Source of the DNA: Desulfobulbaceae bacterium
GTDB taxonomy: Bacteria > Desulfobacterota > Desulfobulbia > Desulfobulbales > SURF-16
DNA: 10,893 nt
Reading direction: 5' to 3'
NCBI GenBank assembly: GCA_024763115.1
Contig: JANTGB010000049.1
Span: 1-10,893, forward strand
Positions 1 to 7,432 of this stretch are shown here, piece after piece. The translations under genes and the position numbers were made by a program. The stretch's first letter is position 1. Each line of letters opens with the position of its first letter. The notes beneath the pieces were generated by a model. That model made no database searches. It was not told the DNA's origin and saw nothing but the letters and a program-made list of their open reading frames with translations.

Positions 1-596
1 TGATAAACGACCTGAACCGGAGTTTCCTGCACCGGAATCCTCTGCCTGGCCGCCTTGACTAAAATTTCCACCTCAAATTGAAATCTTCGCGCCTTAACGC
101 CGAGCTTCAGCGCTTCGGGCAGTGGGTAGAGCCTGAAGCCGCTCTGGGAATCACCCAGCAGCGGCCCACCGCTGACCCAGACCCAGAAATTGGAAAATCC
201 GCGCCCGAATCTACTGGTCCGGGGTACATGTTCATGAGTCATTCCCTGGCGGTGACCGATAATTATGGGGCGTTTTCCAGGCGGCACGGCCCTGATGAGC
301 CTTGAGGCGTCAAGCGGATCATGCTGGCCGTCGGCATCAATGCTGATGGCCCATTTTGCCTGCTGAGCCGCAGCGGCAAAGCCGGTAAGCAGGGCTGCGC
401 CTTTACCCTTATTTTTCTGGTGGCGGAGAACCGTGATTCCGCTGATATCATCAATAATCACGCCCGTTCGGTCGGTTGAGCCGTCATCAACCACAAAAAC
501 CGGCAGCTCAAGACGCAGGGCCCGATTGATAACAGCGGCTACCGGCTGTTCATGGTTATAAACCGGAATGACAATGGCAAAATCAGAATCAGCCAA
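1..596 (-). CDS. Family 2 glycosyltransferase, 3' end cut by window edge
   Basis: Partial gene; the reading frame is open from 596 to the left edge, about 198 codons. Visible family 2 glycosyltransferase (GT-A fold) motifs are IPVYNHE near residues 10-16, VVDDGSTDRT at 35-44 and IDADGQHDP at 86-94, where Asp87 and Asp89 form the metal/nucleotide-sugar DxD site. The N-terminus resembles dolichol-phosphate-mannose synthase-like enzymes. The start is a TTG at 594-596, chosen because a strong AGGAG ribosome binding site lies 6 nt upstream and no ATG occurs near the first conserved strand. It begins 15 nt after the stop of the FakA-FakB fusion, so it is co-transcribed. APE clusters usually contain a glycosyltransferase, often fused to an acyltransferase, that builds the lipid head group. 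Whether this one is fused cannot be seen. Sugar donor and acceptor are unknown. Confidence 0.88.
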   Translation of the reverse strand, partial: MADSDFAIVIPVYNHEQPVAAVINRALRLELPVFVVDDGSTDRTGVIIDDISGITVLRHQKNKGKGAALLTGFAAAAQQAKWAISIDADGQHDPLDASRLIRAVPPGKRPIIIGHRQGMTHEHVPRTSRFGRGFSNFWVWVSGGPLLGDSQSGFRLYPLPEALKLGVKARRFQFEVEILVKAARQRIPVQETPVQVVY

Positions 597-602
597 AAAA
601 AT

Positions 603-607
603 CTCCT
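603..607 (-). promoter_or_regulatory. Ribosome binding site of the glycosyltransferase
   Basis: AGGAG on the minus strand, 6 nt before the TTG at 594-596. It decides the non-ATG start of the glycosyltransferase. It is one of only two clear Shine-Dalgarno sequences in the window. Confidence 0.7.
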
Positions 608-611
608 AAAT

Positions 612-2309
612 TCAGGGTAAAAAGGCCACGCCCCAACTACCCGGCCCCATGTGTACCCCGGATGTAAGAGAAAGAGGGGTCAGCATAATTTCCGCCTGAG
701 GATAAAGGCTATATATCCTGGCCTGTACCTCAGCGGCCAGCCATTTTTTATTGTCGGAATATTGCAGCATAATAAGTCCGGGAAAATCATGAGAGAGTTT
801 TTCGCCCAATCTGTCCAGGGCAAATTGCAGCTGCCCGGCCCGGTTATGAACTACCCCAACCTTTTTCGCCCCTTGCCGGGTAGGGGTGATAACCGGTTTC
901 ATCCGAAGCAGATCGCCGAAAAAACCGCCGGTCTTTGCTAACCGTCCCCCGGCAGCCAAGTATTTTAATTGATCAATAAAAACATATTCCTGACAATTTT
1001 CAATGGCTTGCCCGGCAAAATCAATTACCTGATCCGGGCTGGATGCTTGCCCGGCGAACCTTGCAGTTAACAGGGCAATAACAGCCAAACGGCCTGAGGC
1101 GGCCCCGGTATCATACACTTTAAGCCGGTCGGTTGGATCATTATTTTTTTTCCAGGCCGTTACTGCGGCATAATTGCCGGTAAAAACAGCTCCGACACAG
1201 AGATAAAGCACAGCAGGAAACTGCCTGATAAGCGCTTCATAACATTGTCGTCGTTCAAAGGTGGAGGCCTGGGCCGTGCTGAGCCGGCCACCCTTTCTCA
1301 AGCAGGAATAGATCTGTTCAGGAGAACAGCAACTCTCAGGCCGGGACTCAGCATCGCTGACAATATAACTGTCCAGCAGGGTTATGCCGTGATTTGTCGC
1401 AATTTTCCGGGTGATTGAGCCGGCCGCGTCAGTTACGATGTGAATGGCCTGCCCCTCAAGCTCGGGCACGATCCGGTTGCGGGCATCAAGATCCTGCTTT
1501 GACCATTTTACCACACGAGCTGCGGAATCCAGTTCTGCCAGAAGATTTACCGGGTCAGGGGTATGGATATGAATCTTCAGGCACGATTCATCCGGCACCA
1601 GAACCAGGCTTTCTCCGAGCCGGTCAAGTTTTTTCTCAAGATCGTCGCAAGTTCCGGCAACATCAATTACTGCGTCCACACAATAACTGCCGGTTAACGG
1701 AGCGTTATAGGAATCACGTATCCGCAGTCTGCCCTTAAAGAGTTCGGTAACCGGGCAAAGATCATCACATCCGGCCAGGGATTTAAAAAATCCATCGAAA
1801 TAAATAAACATACCCAGGGCCCCGGAATCAACTACTCCGGCCTGTTCCAGTTCCGGCAACAGCACGACACCGGACGGCACAGCCTTTTGTAAATAATCGC
1901 CGACCGGCAAAAATGCCTGCTCAGGGCCGATTTTTTCATCCGCCAGTATTTCAGCCAAAGAAGCAAAGACGGTCAGCATGGTGCCTTCCTGTGGGGCGCG
2001 CACCGCAGCCCAGGCCTGATCGCGACCCGCCGCAGTCTGTGCCGCCAGCTGGGCAAAATTTTCTGCTTTAATAAATTCGCCGAAAAAAGCAGCAGCAATA
2101 TTGCCGGAATTACCGAGCGCGGCAAGGGCAAGTTGTCGGCCGATATTTTTTTTATCCCGAGCAAAATCGCGAAGCGGAGCCAGGCTTATTTTCAAATTTG
2201 TCCCGGTATCACCATCAGCCACCGGATAAACATTAATCCGATCAAGCAGATCAGCCCAGGAGACCAGGCATTCATATCCACGGCATAATGCTTTGGCAAT
2301 TTGTGTCAT
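612..2309 (-). CDS. FakA-FakB-like fusion: DhaL/DAK2 kinase domain + DegV fatty-acid-binding domain
   Basis: 565 residues. Residues 1-190 are a DhaL/DAK2 ATP-binding domain: VYPVADGDTGTNL at 27-39 carries the Asp32/Asp34 Mg-ATP site, followed by GNSGN at 66-70, PQEGTML near 106-112 and DSGALG at 161-166. Residues about 195-285 resemble the middle domain of the fatty acid kinase FakA (Cys210, HIHT at 247-250). Residues 290-565 are a DegV/EDD fold: IVTDAAGSIT at 291-300, the STAQAS loop at 344-349, and LKYLAAGGRLAKTGGFFGDLL around 438-458. In Firmicutes, FakA phosphorylates a fatty acid bound to the DegV-family protein FakB; here kinase and carrier are one chain. It follows the AMP-ligase across a palindromic repeat and precedes the glycosyltransferase by 15 nt. 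A role supplying acyl-phosphate to the lipid anchor is inferred. No clear Shine-Dalgarno precedes the ATG. Confidence 0.88.
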   Translation of the reverse strand: MTQIAKALCRGYECLVSWADLLDRINVYPVADGDTGTNLKISLAPLRDFARDKKNIGRQLALAALGNSGNIAAAFFGEFIKAENFAQLAAQTAAGRDQAWAAVRAPQEGTMLTVFASLAEILADEKIGPEQAFLPVGDYLQKAVPSGVVLLPELEQAGVVDSGALGMFIYFDGFFKSLAGCDDLCPVTELFKGRLRIRDSYNAPLTGSYCVDAVIDVAGTCDDLEKKLDRLGESLVLVPDESCLKIHIHTPDPVNLLAELDSAARVVKWSKQDLDARNRIVPELEGQAIHIVTDAAGSITRKIATNHGITLLDSYIVSDAESRPESCCSPEQIYSCLRKGGRLSTAQASTFERRQCYEALIRQFPAVLYLCVGAVFTGNYAAVTAWKKNNDPTDRLKVYDTGAASGRLAVIALLTARFAGQASSPDQVIDFAGQAIENCQEYVFIDQLKYLAAGGRLAKTGGFFGDLLRMKPVITPTRQGAKKVGVVHNRAGQLQFALDRLGEKLSHDFPGLIMLQYSDNKKWLAAEVQARIYSLYPQAEIMLTPLSLTSGVHMGPGSWGVAFLP

Positions 2310-2314
2310 TAGTT

Positions 2315-2489
2315 GTAACCGTTCACCAAGATACTTATTTACTTATAACTCCCAGTCTGTAATCGTTCACCAGTGCCTTAGATTTGTTCATTTGGGCCTG
2401 CGCTGCATACTGGTGCTATGTAAGCAGGGCAGGTAAGCGAGGAACGAGACTCCGAAATGGACGAAGATGAGGTGCTGGTGAACGATTAT
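2315..2489. repeat. Palindromic intergenic element A (AMP-ligase / FakAB gap)
   Basis: This element fills the 182-bp gap between the AMP-ligase stop (2492) and the FakAB start (2309). A terminal motif GTAACCGTTCACCA occurs at 2315-2328 and again, as GTAATCGTTCACCAG, at 2359-2373. The inverted partner CTGGTGAACGATTA is at 2475-2488. The arms 2360-2395 and 2453-2488 match at 28 of 36 positions; five of the eight mismatches become G:U pairs on the plus strand and none are A:C. The loop holds a smaller hairpin (2397-2406 with about 2423-2432). The left arm 2358-2395 recurs inverted in element D at 7510-7547 (33 of 38 positions). It encodes nothing visible. Confidence 0.72.
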
Positions 2490-2491
2490 CA

Positions 2492-3832
2492 TTAGTTGAA
2501 TAACTTTTTTATGGCTGCCGGGTCATATTTACCATTAGCAGTCAGGGGAATATTATCCGTTCTTCTAATCAGCCGGGGCAGGGCGCAAGGTTCGAGTATC
2601 AGCCCAAGGTTTTTCCGCAGCTCTTTAACCTTGTCATTTTTGCCCTGAACCAGGGCGGCAATCATGTTCTCGCGGCCTCCCGGATCAGCCAGAGAAACCA
2701 CGACGCAATCCATGACGCCGTGTTGAGCTTTTATCCTGTCCCGCACCTCCTCAAGATCGACTCTCTTACCGCCGACCTTGACAATGGCATCGGCCCGGCC
2801 CTTCATGAAAAAACCGTTTTCCGGGCCGGGTTCAATCCGGTCGCCCATGGTAAAAAAGCCCTTTTCATCAAGCTCTGCTCCCGGAGAAATAAATGGTGAT
2901 TTAAGCTTAAGTCTTTCCCGGCTGATCTGCCAGTCAACCGGGGCAAAGGGATAAAAACAGCTCTCACCGTGACTGCGGTTTCTGGCCCCAATGCCTCCGG
3001 TTTCAGTTGAGCCGTAAACCTCGACTATGGGAATGTTGTTTTTTTGATAAAAATCTTCATTATCAGCCTGATCCAGCCTACCGGCTGAAGAAAAAGCAAG
3101 TCTTAATGCCTGTCCCCCGGTTTTTTCCCCTTTTAAGGCCCGATAATGGGCCGGAACCGCAGCCAGGATGGTAGCCCTGTCCCTGGTCGCCTCCCTGATT
3201 TCCGCCGGAAAACAAGGGGTGTCTCCCCGCACGGTTGCCGAGGAGATAAAGGGGATAATAACGGAAAAAAGCAGGCCGTAAATATGATAGGGCGACACAG
3301 TGGCAACCAGCAGATCATTTTGGTTTATTTGATATTTTTTTGCCAGGTAAAAAGCCTCAGCAAAGAGGTTACCGGCTGTTTTCAACCAGCTGCGAGGCGT
3401 TCCGGTAGAGCCGCCGGTAAAAAGCCTGAGAAGTGGAGCAGCAGGATCAAATTCATCCAGTTGAAATCGGCCCTGATTTTTTCCCGGCTCCGGGCAAATT
3501 ACCCTGGTGGTGGCGGGAAAATCTCTTTTGCTATCGCTGATTGCCAGGTTATAACCCTGGGCCTCATGCATTTCCGCCAGTATCCGGGCGGAAAAGGCGT
3601 AGGGCAGGAGAAGAAGCGGGCCTGCGGCCATTGAGGCCAGCAGGGCCGCCGCAATAAGAGCCTTATTGTCTGTAGCCAGGCAGACAGCCTGATTCCGGCG
3701 GTTTTCCCCGGCGTAAAATTCCTGCAACCAGCCGGCCATATCATAAACCTGGGCAAAGGTGGGGCCTGATAAAACGAATTCCTTGCCGGGTCGGGGCAGG
3801 GCCAGGTTATGCGGCAGGTTTGGTTCAAACAT
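2492..3832 (-). CDS. AMP-forming acyl/aryl-acid ligase (ANL superfamily)
   Basis: A 446-residue adenylating enzyme that activates a carboxylic acid with ATP and passes it to CoA or an ACP. Numbered from an upstream in-frame TTG (3844), it shows the phosphate loop TGGSTGTP (143-150), SPYHIYG (184-190), VYGSTETGG (276-284), TMGD with Asp335, the hinge region KGRADAIVKVGGKRVDLEEV (348-367) and catalytic Lys439 in TANGKYD. All core ANL motifs are present; it is shorter than typical acyl-CoA synthetases (500-600 residues). I prefer the ATG at 3832: it overlaps the radical SAM stop as ATGTTTGA and has GGAA just upstream, so translation is probably coupled. In APE loci such a ligase loads the starter or an acyl group onto the ACP. 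The substrate cannot be read from sequence here. Confidence 0.85.
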   Translation of the reverse strand: MFEPNLPHNLALPRPGKEFVLSGPTFAQVYDMAGWLQEFYAGENRRNQAVCLATDNKALIAAALLASMAAGPLLLLPYAFSARILAEMHEAQGYNLAISDSKRDFPATTRVICPEPGKNQGRFQLDEFDPAAPLLRLFTGGSTGTPRSWLKTAGNLFAEAFYLAKKYQINQNDLLVATVSPYHIYGLLFSVIIPFISSATVRGDTPCFPAEIREATRDRATILAAVPAHYRALKGEKTGGQALRLAFSSAGRLDQADNEDFYQKNNIPIVEVYGSTETGGIGARNRSHGESCFYPFAPVDWQISRERLKLKSPFISPGAELDEKGFFTMGDRIEPGPENGFFMKGRADAIVKVGGKRVDLEEVRDRIKAQHGVMDCVVVSLADPGGRENMIAALVQGKNDKVKELRKNLGLILEPCALPRLIRRTDNIPLTANGKYDPAAIKKLFN

Positions 3833-5099
3833 GATTTCCGGCAACCGAACGGCCGAAAGCCTGTCCGGTAAGCTCCCGGTTTCTCGGCCTGAAGGTGTTG
3901 TCCGCCATTTCCTTTTCTATAACCAGTTTAAACAACTTTGACATTTTTATTTCCTGGGGCTCATCCTGGTAAAAAGTATTCCAGGCATATTCAAATAGCT
4001 CCTGCAGCCTCTCCGGGCTCATCTGCTTGGGCTGAAACACAACCTTGTCAGCGGAAAAATCATTCCAGTCATGGGATAAAATTCTCTTCTGCGCAGCCAG
4101 TTCCGCATAGGCTCTGGTATGGGGAAACGGGGTTAAAACGGTAAATTCGGCCAGATCAAGTTCAATTTCCAGTAAAAAATCAATCAGCCTTTTAATATAA
4201 TCCTCGCTGTGGCTGTCCAGACCCAGCAGAATAGTACCTTCAACCGCAATCCCGTTATCGTGATATCTCTTGATCCGTTCCCTGATGTAATCAGAGGTAT
4301 CAAACACGGCCTGATAGACATACCAGGCTCCGGCCCGAGCCGCCAGCTCAAGCACCTCCGGTTTGTCCTCAATAGGGTGGCAGCACCATTTTTTTTTCAG
4401 GGGAATCATTTCCCGAAAAAGATCCATTTCCCAGCTGGTATCCTGGGAAAGGGAATTATCCACAATAAACAGGCGGTTGTTGTCGATCCCGGCCATCTCG
4501 GCAACAGCAGTGTCAACAGGCCGGGGCCTGAATTCCCGGCCACCCAGATAAGCCACGGCACAAGGATAACAGTTAAAGCGGCAGCCCCTGGAGGCATGCA
4601 CCAGGTCAACCATCTGCACCCCTTTATAATTATAGAGCCGTCGCTTTAAGATATCCCGCCGGGCCGGGCCCACCATCTCAATTGGAGGACGTTTATCTAT
4701 ATAATCATAGCATGGTTTCAGCCGGTCATGGCGGAAGTCGGCAAAGACCTCTTCCATCCGGCCTTCAGCCTCGCCCAGGAACACGGCATCAGCATGGCGC
4801 CTGGTTTCTTCGGCATGGAGCATGGTGGAAATCCCGCCAAAGATAACCTTGATTCCCTTTTTCCGGTAAATGTCGGCTATTTCCCAGCCCCGTTTGATCT
4901 GCAGGGTTAACATCATTGAAATACCGACAAAATCGACCGGATCGTCAAAGTCAATCTCTTCGAGATTTTCATCAATAAATTCTATATCAACATAATCGGG
5001 CAGGGCCGCGGCAAAGACAACCGGCCCATGGGGCGGCAGATGAAATTCCGTCTGTCTCTCAAGCTTCGGCCATTTGGGATAAATCAGTTTAAATTTCAT
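3825..5099 (-). CDS. B12-binding-domain radical SAM protein
   Basis: 424 residues from the ATG at 5099; a GTG three codons upstream (5108) is less likely because it lies inside a repeat end. Residues about 1-125 look like a degenerate cobalamin-binding (Rossmann) domain, with VDFVGISMM, VIFGGIST and FLGEAEGRMEEVF in the usual order; I do not see the DxHxxG cobalt-ligand motif. The radical SAM cluster is RGCRFNCYPC, a Cx3Cx2C motif at Cys173, Cys177 and Cys180. The rest continues as a TIM-barrel-like region, with GTILLGLDSHSEDY near 278-291 and a C-terminal stretch resembling DUF4070 (WNDFSADKVVFQPKQMSPE). It overlaps the AMP-ligase by 8 nt. Relatives include methylases and C-C bond-forming enzymes of hopanoid and natural-product pathways. 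The reaction here is unknown; tailoring of the polyene or its head group is a guess. Confidence 0.85.
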   Translation of the reverse strand: MKFKLIYPKWPKLERQTEFHLPPHGPVVFAAALPDYVDIEFIDENLEEIDFDDPVDFVGISMMLTLQIKRGWEIADIYRKKGIKVIFGGISTMLHAEETRRHADAVFLGEAEGRMEEVFADFRHDRLKPCYDYIDKRPPIEMVGPARRDILKRRLYNYKGVQMVDLVHASRGCRFNCYPCAVAYLGGREFRPRPVDTAVAEMAGIDNNRLFIVDNSLSQDTSWEMDLFREMIPLKKKWCCHPIEDKPEVLELAARAGAWYVYQAVFDTSDYIRERIKRYHDNGIAVEGTILLGLDSHSEDYIKRLIDFLLEIELDLAEFTVLTPFPHTRAYAELAAQKRILSHDWNDFSADKVVFQPKQMSPERLQELFEYAWNTFYQDEPQEIKMSKLFKLVIEKEMADNTFRPRNRELTGQAFGRSVAGNHV

Positions 5100-5100
5100 T

Positions 5101-5276
5101 GTAACCACTCACGGGGTAAGAGCCCTATCTTCACTAACCACGCTGTTACATACCAGGTGCGGGTAAGCGACCGGTGGGAGACTCCGGGAGATTTTTGCGA
5201 TCAGGCCGGCGCAGCGTATCAGTTATAAGTAAGTCGGTCTGATCGTGAAAAAAGTCGGTGTCCTGTGGGTCGTTAT
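5101..5276. repeat. Palindromic intergenic element B (lipoprotein / radical SAM gap)
   Basis: This element spans the gap from 1 nt before the radical SAM ATG (5099) to 7 nt before the lipoprotein stop (5284). Left end GTAACCACTCACGGGG is at 5101-5116; the degenerate inverted partner is at 5255-5276. The inner arms, left GCGATCAGGCCGGC near 5198-5211 and a right arm around 5233-5246, match at 11 of 14 positions, and the three mismatches are G:U on the plus strand. The 5' portion 5101-5172 resembles 7433-7511 of element D, including GGTAAGCGACC. The core AGATTTTTGCGATCAG resembles AGATTTTCGTCATCAG of element C. Confidence 0.68.
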
Positions 5277-5283
5277 ATTTAAT

Positions 5284-5928
5284 CTATAGTTTTTCAGCAC
5301 TGACAAGAGTCATCTTCAAGGTATATCCGGCTGCATCACAGGCCGTAAGTTCCAAATATTCAGGCGGTTGCCATTGCCGGGCCACCGGGCCGGGCCGGGC
5401 TGTTACGCTTCTGTTTCTAATTTTATCCGGGCCGTATTGATTAAGCCGCCAGCCCTGATCCGTTGATAAAATGATGTCAAGCCACGGGCCTGCGCTTTGC
5501 CGGTACCGGCATATTGTCCCGTTATCATTTTTCCCATACTGAATATCTTCACTGAGGGGAGGGAAAAAAATCAACTGCAGATCGCGAATCAGCCCCCCGG
5601 CAAATTCCTGATTGTCAAAGGGAGGAATAGCCCTTTTTATTTTCAGTCCCCTGTCATAGCGGGCCGCAAAGAGAACCAGGCCTTCAACCGTCATCAGGGC
5701 GCATTCTATCACGGGATCGTCAATAACCGTGACGCCGACTGCATTTCCCTTTTTGCCGTCAGCCAGAGAAAATTCCAGGGAATGAACGAACTGCCACCTG
5801 CCCTGGGGATATATCTTCCGACAGTCCGGCATCTCCGTTGTTCCGGCCAGAGGCGGAAGATAAACTGCCTGACGGTCGGCGCAGGACACAAGAAAAAGCA
5901 TAAAAAACAGACAATATACTGGTTTCAT
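5284..5928 (-). CDS. Outer-membrane lipoprotein, DUF3261-like
   Basis: 214 residues. The N-terminus is a lipoprotein signal: a short hydrophobic run ends in the lipobox LVSC with Cys16 as the lipidated residue. Ala rather than Asp follows the Cys, which in Gram-negatives favours Lol sorting to the outer membrane. The body is a small soluble domain without transmembrane segments; NAVGVTVIDDPVIECALMTV followed by GLVLFAARYD recalls the DUF3261 family, a small lipoprotein typical of APE clusters. Family assignment is by resemblance only. Its ATG overlaps the LolA-like stop as ATGA (5925-5928), so the two are translationally coupled and probably act together in lipid transfer. The biochemical role of DUF3261 is not established. 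Confidence 0.68.
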   Translation of the reverse strand: MKPVYCLFFMLFLVSCADRQAVYLPPLAGTTEMPDCRKIYPQGRWQFVHSLEFSLADGKKGNAVGVTVIDDPVIECALMTVEGLVLFAARYDRGLKIKRAIPPFDNQEFAGGLIRDLQLIFFPPLSEDIQYGKNDNGTICRYRQSAGPWLDIILSTDQGWRLNQYGPDKIRNRSVTARPGPVARQWQPPEYLELTACDAAGYTLKMTLVSAEKL

Positions 5929-6533
5929 TTTTTCATGAATAGAGAATTGTCTATTTCCTGGTTGAGCCTGGCGTTTGTAAAGATCAGCCTGGTATAGGAA
6001 TCAGGCCCTTCATAAATTGTAACGGAATCAATCAGGCCGGGCGTATCGGAGAGTTGCAGCTCGATTTTATTTATCAGCCGCGCCATGGCCGGCTCCCTGG
6101 GAATGAAAATAATACGGCGCTTATTTTCCAGGCCGGCGCTGAAAGCGGAATTTTCTGTGAAATTTCCGCTAAGCCACCGGCTGATCTCCTGAAGGACAAT
6201 CTGCAGGGCCGCAAGGCTCATGCCCTGTTCTTCTTCCAGTCTGCCGTCTCTCCGGATAAATTTTTTTGTCCTGCCGTTATGGATCAACAGAATGTTTTTT
6301 ATCGGGGAAAAATATTCCCAGCGCAGGGAGCCCGGGGCCTGAAAAATAAAGACTCCCCTGGAGATAATGGGCCTGGACAGAATTTTCAGATGTTTTTCCT
6401 GGACAAAATCAGCCCGGACTGATTTGATTACCGGGGTCTGCTGCTTAAGCGCTTCCCAGCTGTCGGCCCAGCCTGTGAGCAGGGGGACGAGCAAAAGCAG
6501 GGCAATGGCAATGTTTTTTACGTAAGCACTCAT
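5925..6533 (-). CDS. LolA-like periplasmic lipoprotein/lipid carrier
   Basis: 202 residues. A Sec signal peptide is visible (hydrophobic core about 8-20, likely cleavage after the Ala23 of GWA). The mature part has the LolA pattern: ADFVQEKHL at 41-49, then RGVFIFQAPGSLRWEYFSP around 59-77, then strands continuing to IYEGPDSYTRLIFTNARLNQ near 183-202. LolA proteins form an incomplete beta-barrel that carries lipidated cargo across the periplasm. A divergent LolA homologue paired with a DUF3261 lipoprotein is a known signature of APE clusters and presumably handles the polyene lipid rather than general lipoproteins. It lies after fabG across repeat C and overlaps the lipoprotein gene by 4 nt. 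The region before the ATG has no clear Shine-Dalgarno. Confidence 0.8.
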   Translation of the reverse strand: MSAYVKNIAIALLLLVPLLTGWADSWEALKQQTPVIKSVRADFVQEKHLKILSRPIISRGVFIFQAPGSLRWEYFSPIKNILLIHNGRTKKFIRRDGRLEEEQGMSLAALQIVLQEISRWLSGNFTENSAFSAGLENKRRIIFIPREPAMARLINKIELQLSDTPGLIDSVTIYEGPDSYTRLIFTNARLNQEIDNSLFMKK

Positions 6534-6568
6534 ATCTTAAAACTCATAACCGAGAAAAACACCGAACT

Positions 6569-6678
6569 GTAACTGTTTACAGGGTGCCGTAGATTTTCGT
6601 CATCAGACCGGTGCCGCATATTAGTCATACGTAAACCGGGCTGATGGTGGAAATATGCGGTGCTCTGTGAGCAGTTAC
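6569..6678. repeat. Palindromic intergenic element C (fabG / lolA-like gap), cleanest copy
   Basis: A 110-bp, almost complete palindrome between the fabG stop (6689) and the LolA-like start (6533). The 43-nt arms 6569-6611 and 6636-6678 align without gaps: 32 Watson-Crick pairs, 9 G:U pairs when read as plus-strand RNA, and 2 true mismatches, around a 24-nt loop. Read on the minus strand (the operon mRNA) the same nine positions would be A:C mismatches. Ends are GTAACTGTTTACAGG and CTCTGTGAGCAGTTAC. A run of six T follows at 6679-6684 on the plus strand, but no plus-strand gene precedes it. Core sequence is related to elements A and B. Confidence 0.78.
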
Positions 6679-6688
6679 TTTTTTATTT

Positions 6689-7429
6689 TCAAAACATTCC
6701 GCCATTAACCGATATAATCTGACCGGTAATATATGAGGCATCAGGTGAGCAGAGAAAACGCACCACCTTTGCCACCTCATCAGGTTTGCCGACCCTGGCC
6801 ATGGGAATCATGGCCTTGATGTTGTCAATCGGCGCATCTTTTATCATTGTCGTGTCAATCAGCCCGGGCGCAACCACATTTACCCTGATTCCCAGCCTGG
6901 CCACCTCGCAGGCCACGGCCCGGCTGGCCGCGTTAAGCCCGGCCTTGGCAGCGGCGTAATTTGCCTGGCCCCGGTTGGGAAGCAGGGCCGCAGCCGAAGA
7001 AATAGAGACAATGGCCCCCTGTCTTTGCCGCACCATTTTTTCCAGTACCGGACGGGTCAGATTGTAAAAGCCCTGGAGGCTTGTATCAATAACCTTCTGC
7101 CAGTTTTCCGGCGGCATCATCATAAAAAGACCATCGGCAATAATTCCGGCATTATTAATCAGGATATCAATGGTGGCAAATCTGGCGGCAATATCAGCAA
7201 TCACCTGGGCTGCAGCCTCACGGTCACGGACATCGAACCGGCTGATTTCCCCGGCCCCGCCCGCCTCTTTTATCAGACTGAGGGTCTGGTCGGCCCCATC
7301 CCTGTCAGCCAGATAATTTATAATAAGGTAATAACCTGATTCGGCCAGCTCCAGGGAAATTGCCCGGCCTATCCCCTTGCCGGCACCGGTGACAATGGCT
7401 GTTTTTAACTTATCTGTTTCTGTTGTCAT
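6689..7429 (-). CDS. fabG: FabG-like 3-oxoacyl-ACP reductase (short-chain dehydrogenase)
   Basis: 246 residues from the ATG at 7429. An ATG five codons upstream (7444) lies in the end of repeat D and adds only MSSYD, so the inner start is preferred. The NAD(P)H motif TGAGKGIG is at 14-21, NNAG at 92-95, and the catalytic Ser145, Tyr158 and Lys162 are in ISSAAALL and YAAAK; VVAPGLIDTTM and a C-terminal SVNGGMF complete a typical FabG. It reduces 3-oxoacyl-ACP to 3-hydroxyacyl-ACP during each polyene extension cycle. The fourth residue of the SDR tetrad, normally Asn in a TNL-type motif, is Ser117 (DTSLQG). It sits between the dehydratase and the LolA-like gene, separated from both by palindromic elements. 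Given the context it is probably the cluster's own reductase and not the housekeeping copy. Confidence 0.92.
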   Translation of the reverse strand: MTTETDKLKTAIVTGAGKGIGRAISLELAESGYYLIINYLADRDGADQTLSLIKEAGGAGEISRFDVRDREAAAQVIADIAARFATIDILINNAGIIADGLFMMMPPENWQKVIDTSLQGFYNLTRPVLEKMVRQRQGAIVSISSAAALLPNRGQANYAAAKAGLNAASRAVACEVARLGIRVNVVAPGLIDTTMIKDAPIDNIKAMIPMARVGKPDEVAKVVRFLCSPDASYITGQIISVNGGMF

Positions 7430-7432
7430 ATC

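Noticed and set aside
1..596. Broken or pseudogene glycosyltransferase
   Set aside because: The minus frame is open without frameshift to the edge; it only seems short because it starts with TTG and runs out of the window.
3146..3634. 162-residue open frame on the plus strand
   Set aside because: It lies opposite the well-supported AMP-ligase, has low-complexity Gly/Arg/Lys content and no family-like motif; it is a shadow frame.
5497..5997. 166-residue open frame on the plus strand
   Set aside because: It is antisense to the lipoprotein and LolA-like genes, with no ribosome binding site or recognisable domain.
6636..6684. Plus-strand intrinsic terminator (hairpin plus T6)
   Set aside because: The arm and T-run look terminator-like, but no plus-strand gene lies upstream, and the hairpin belongs to a repeat family whose other copies lack the T-run.
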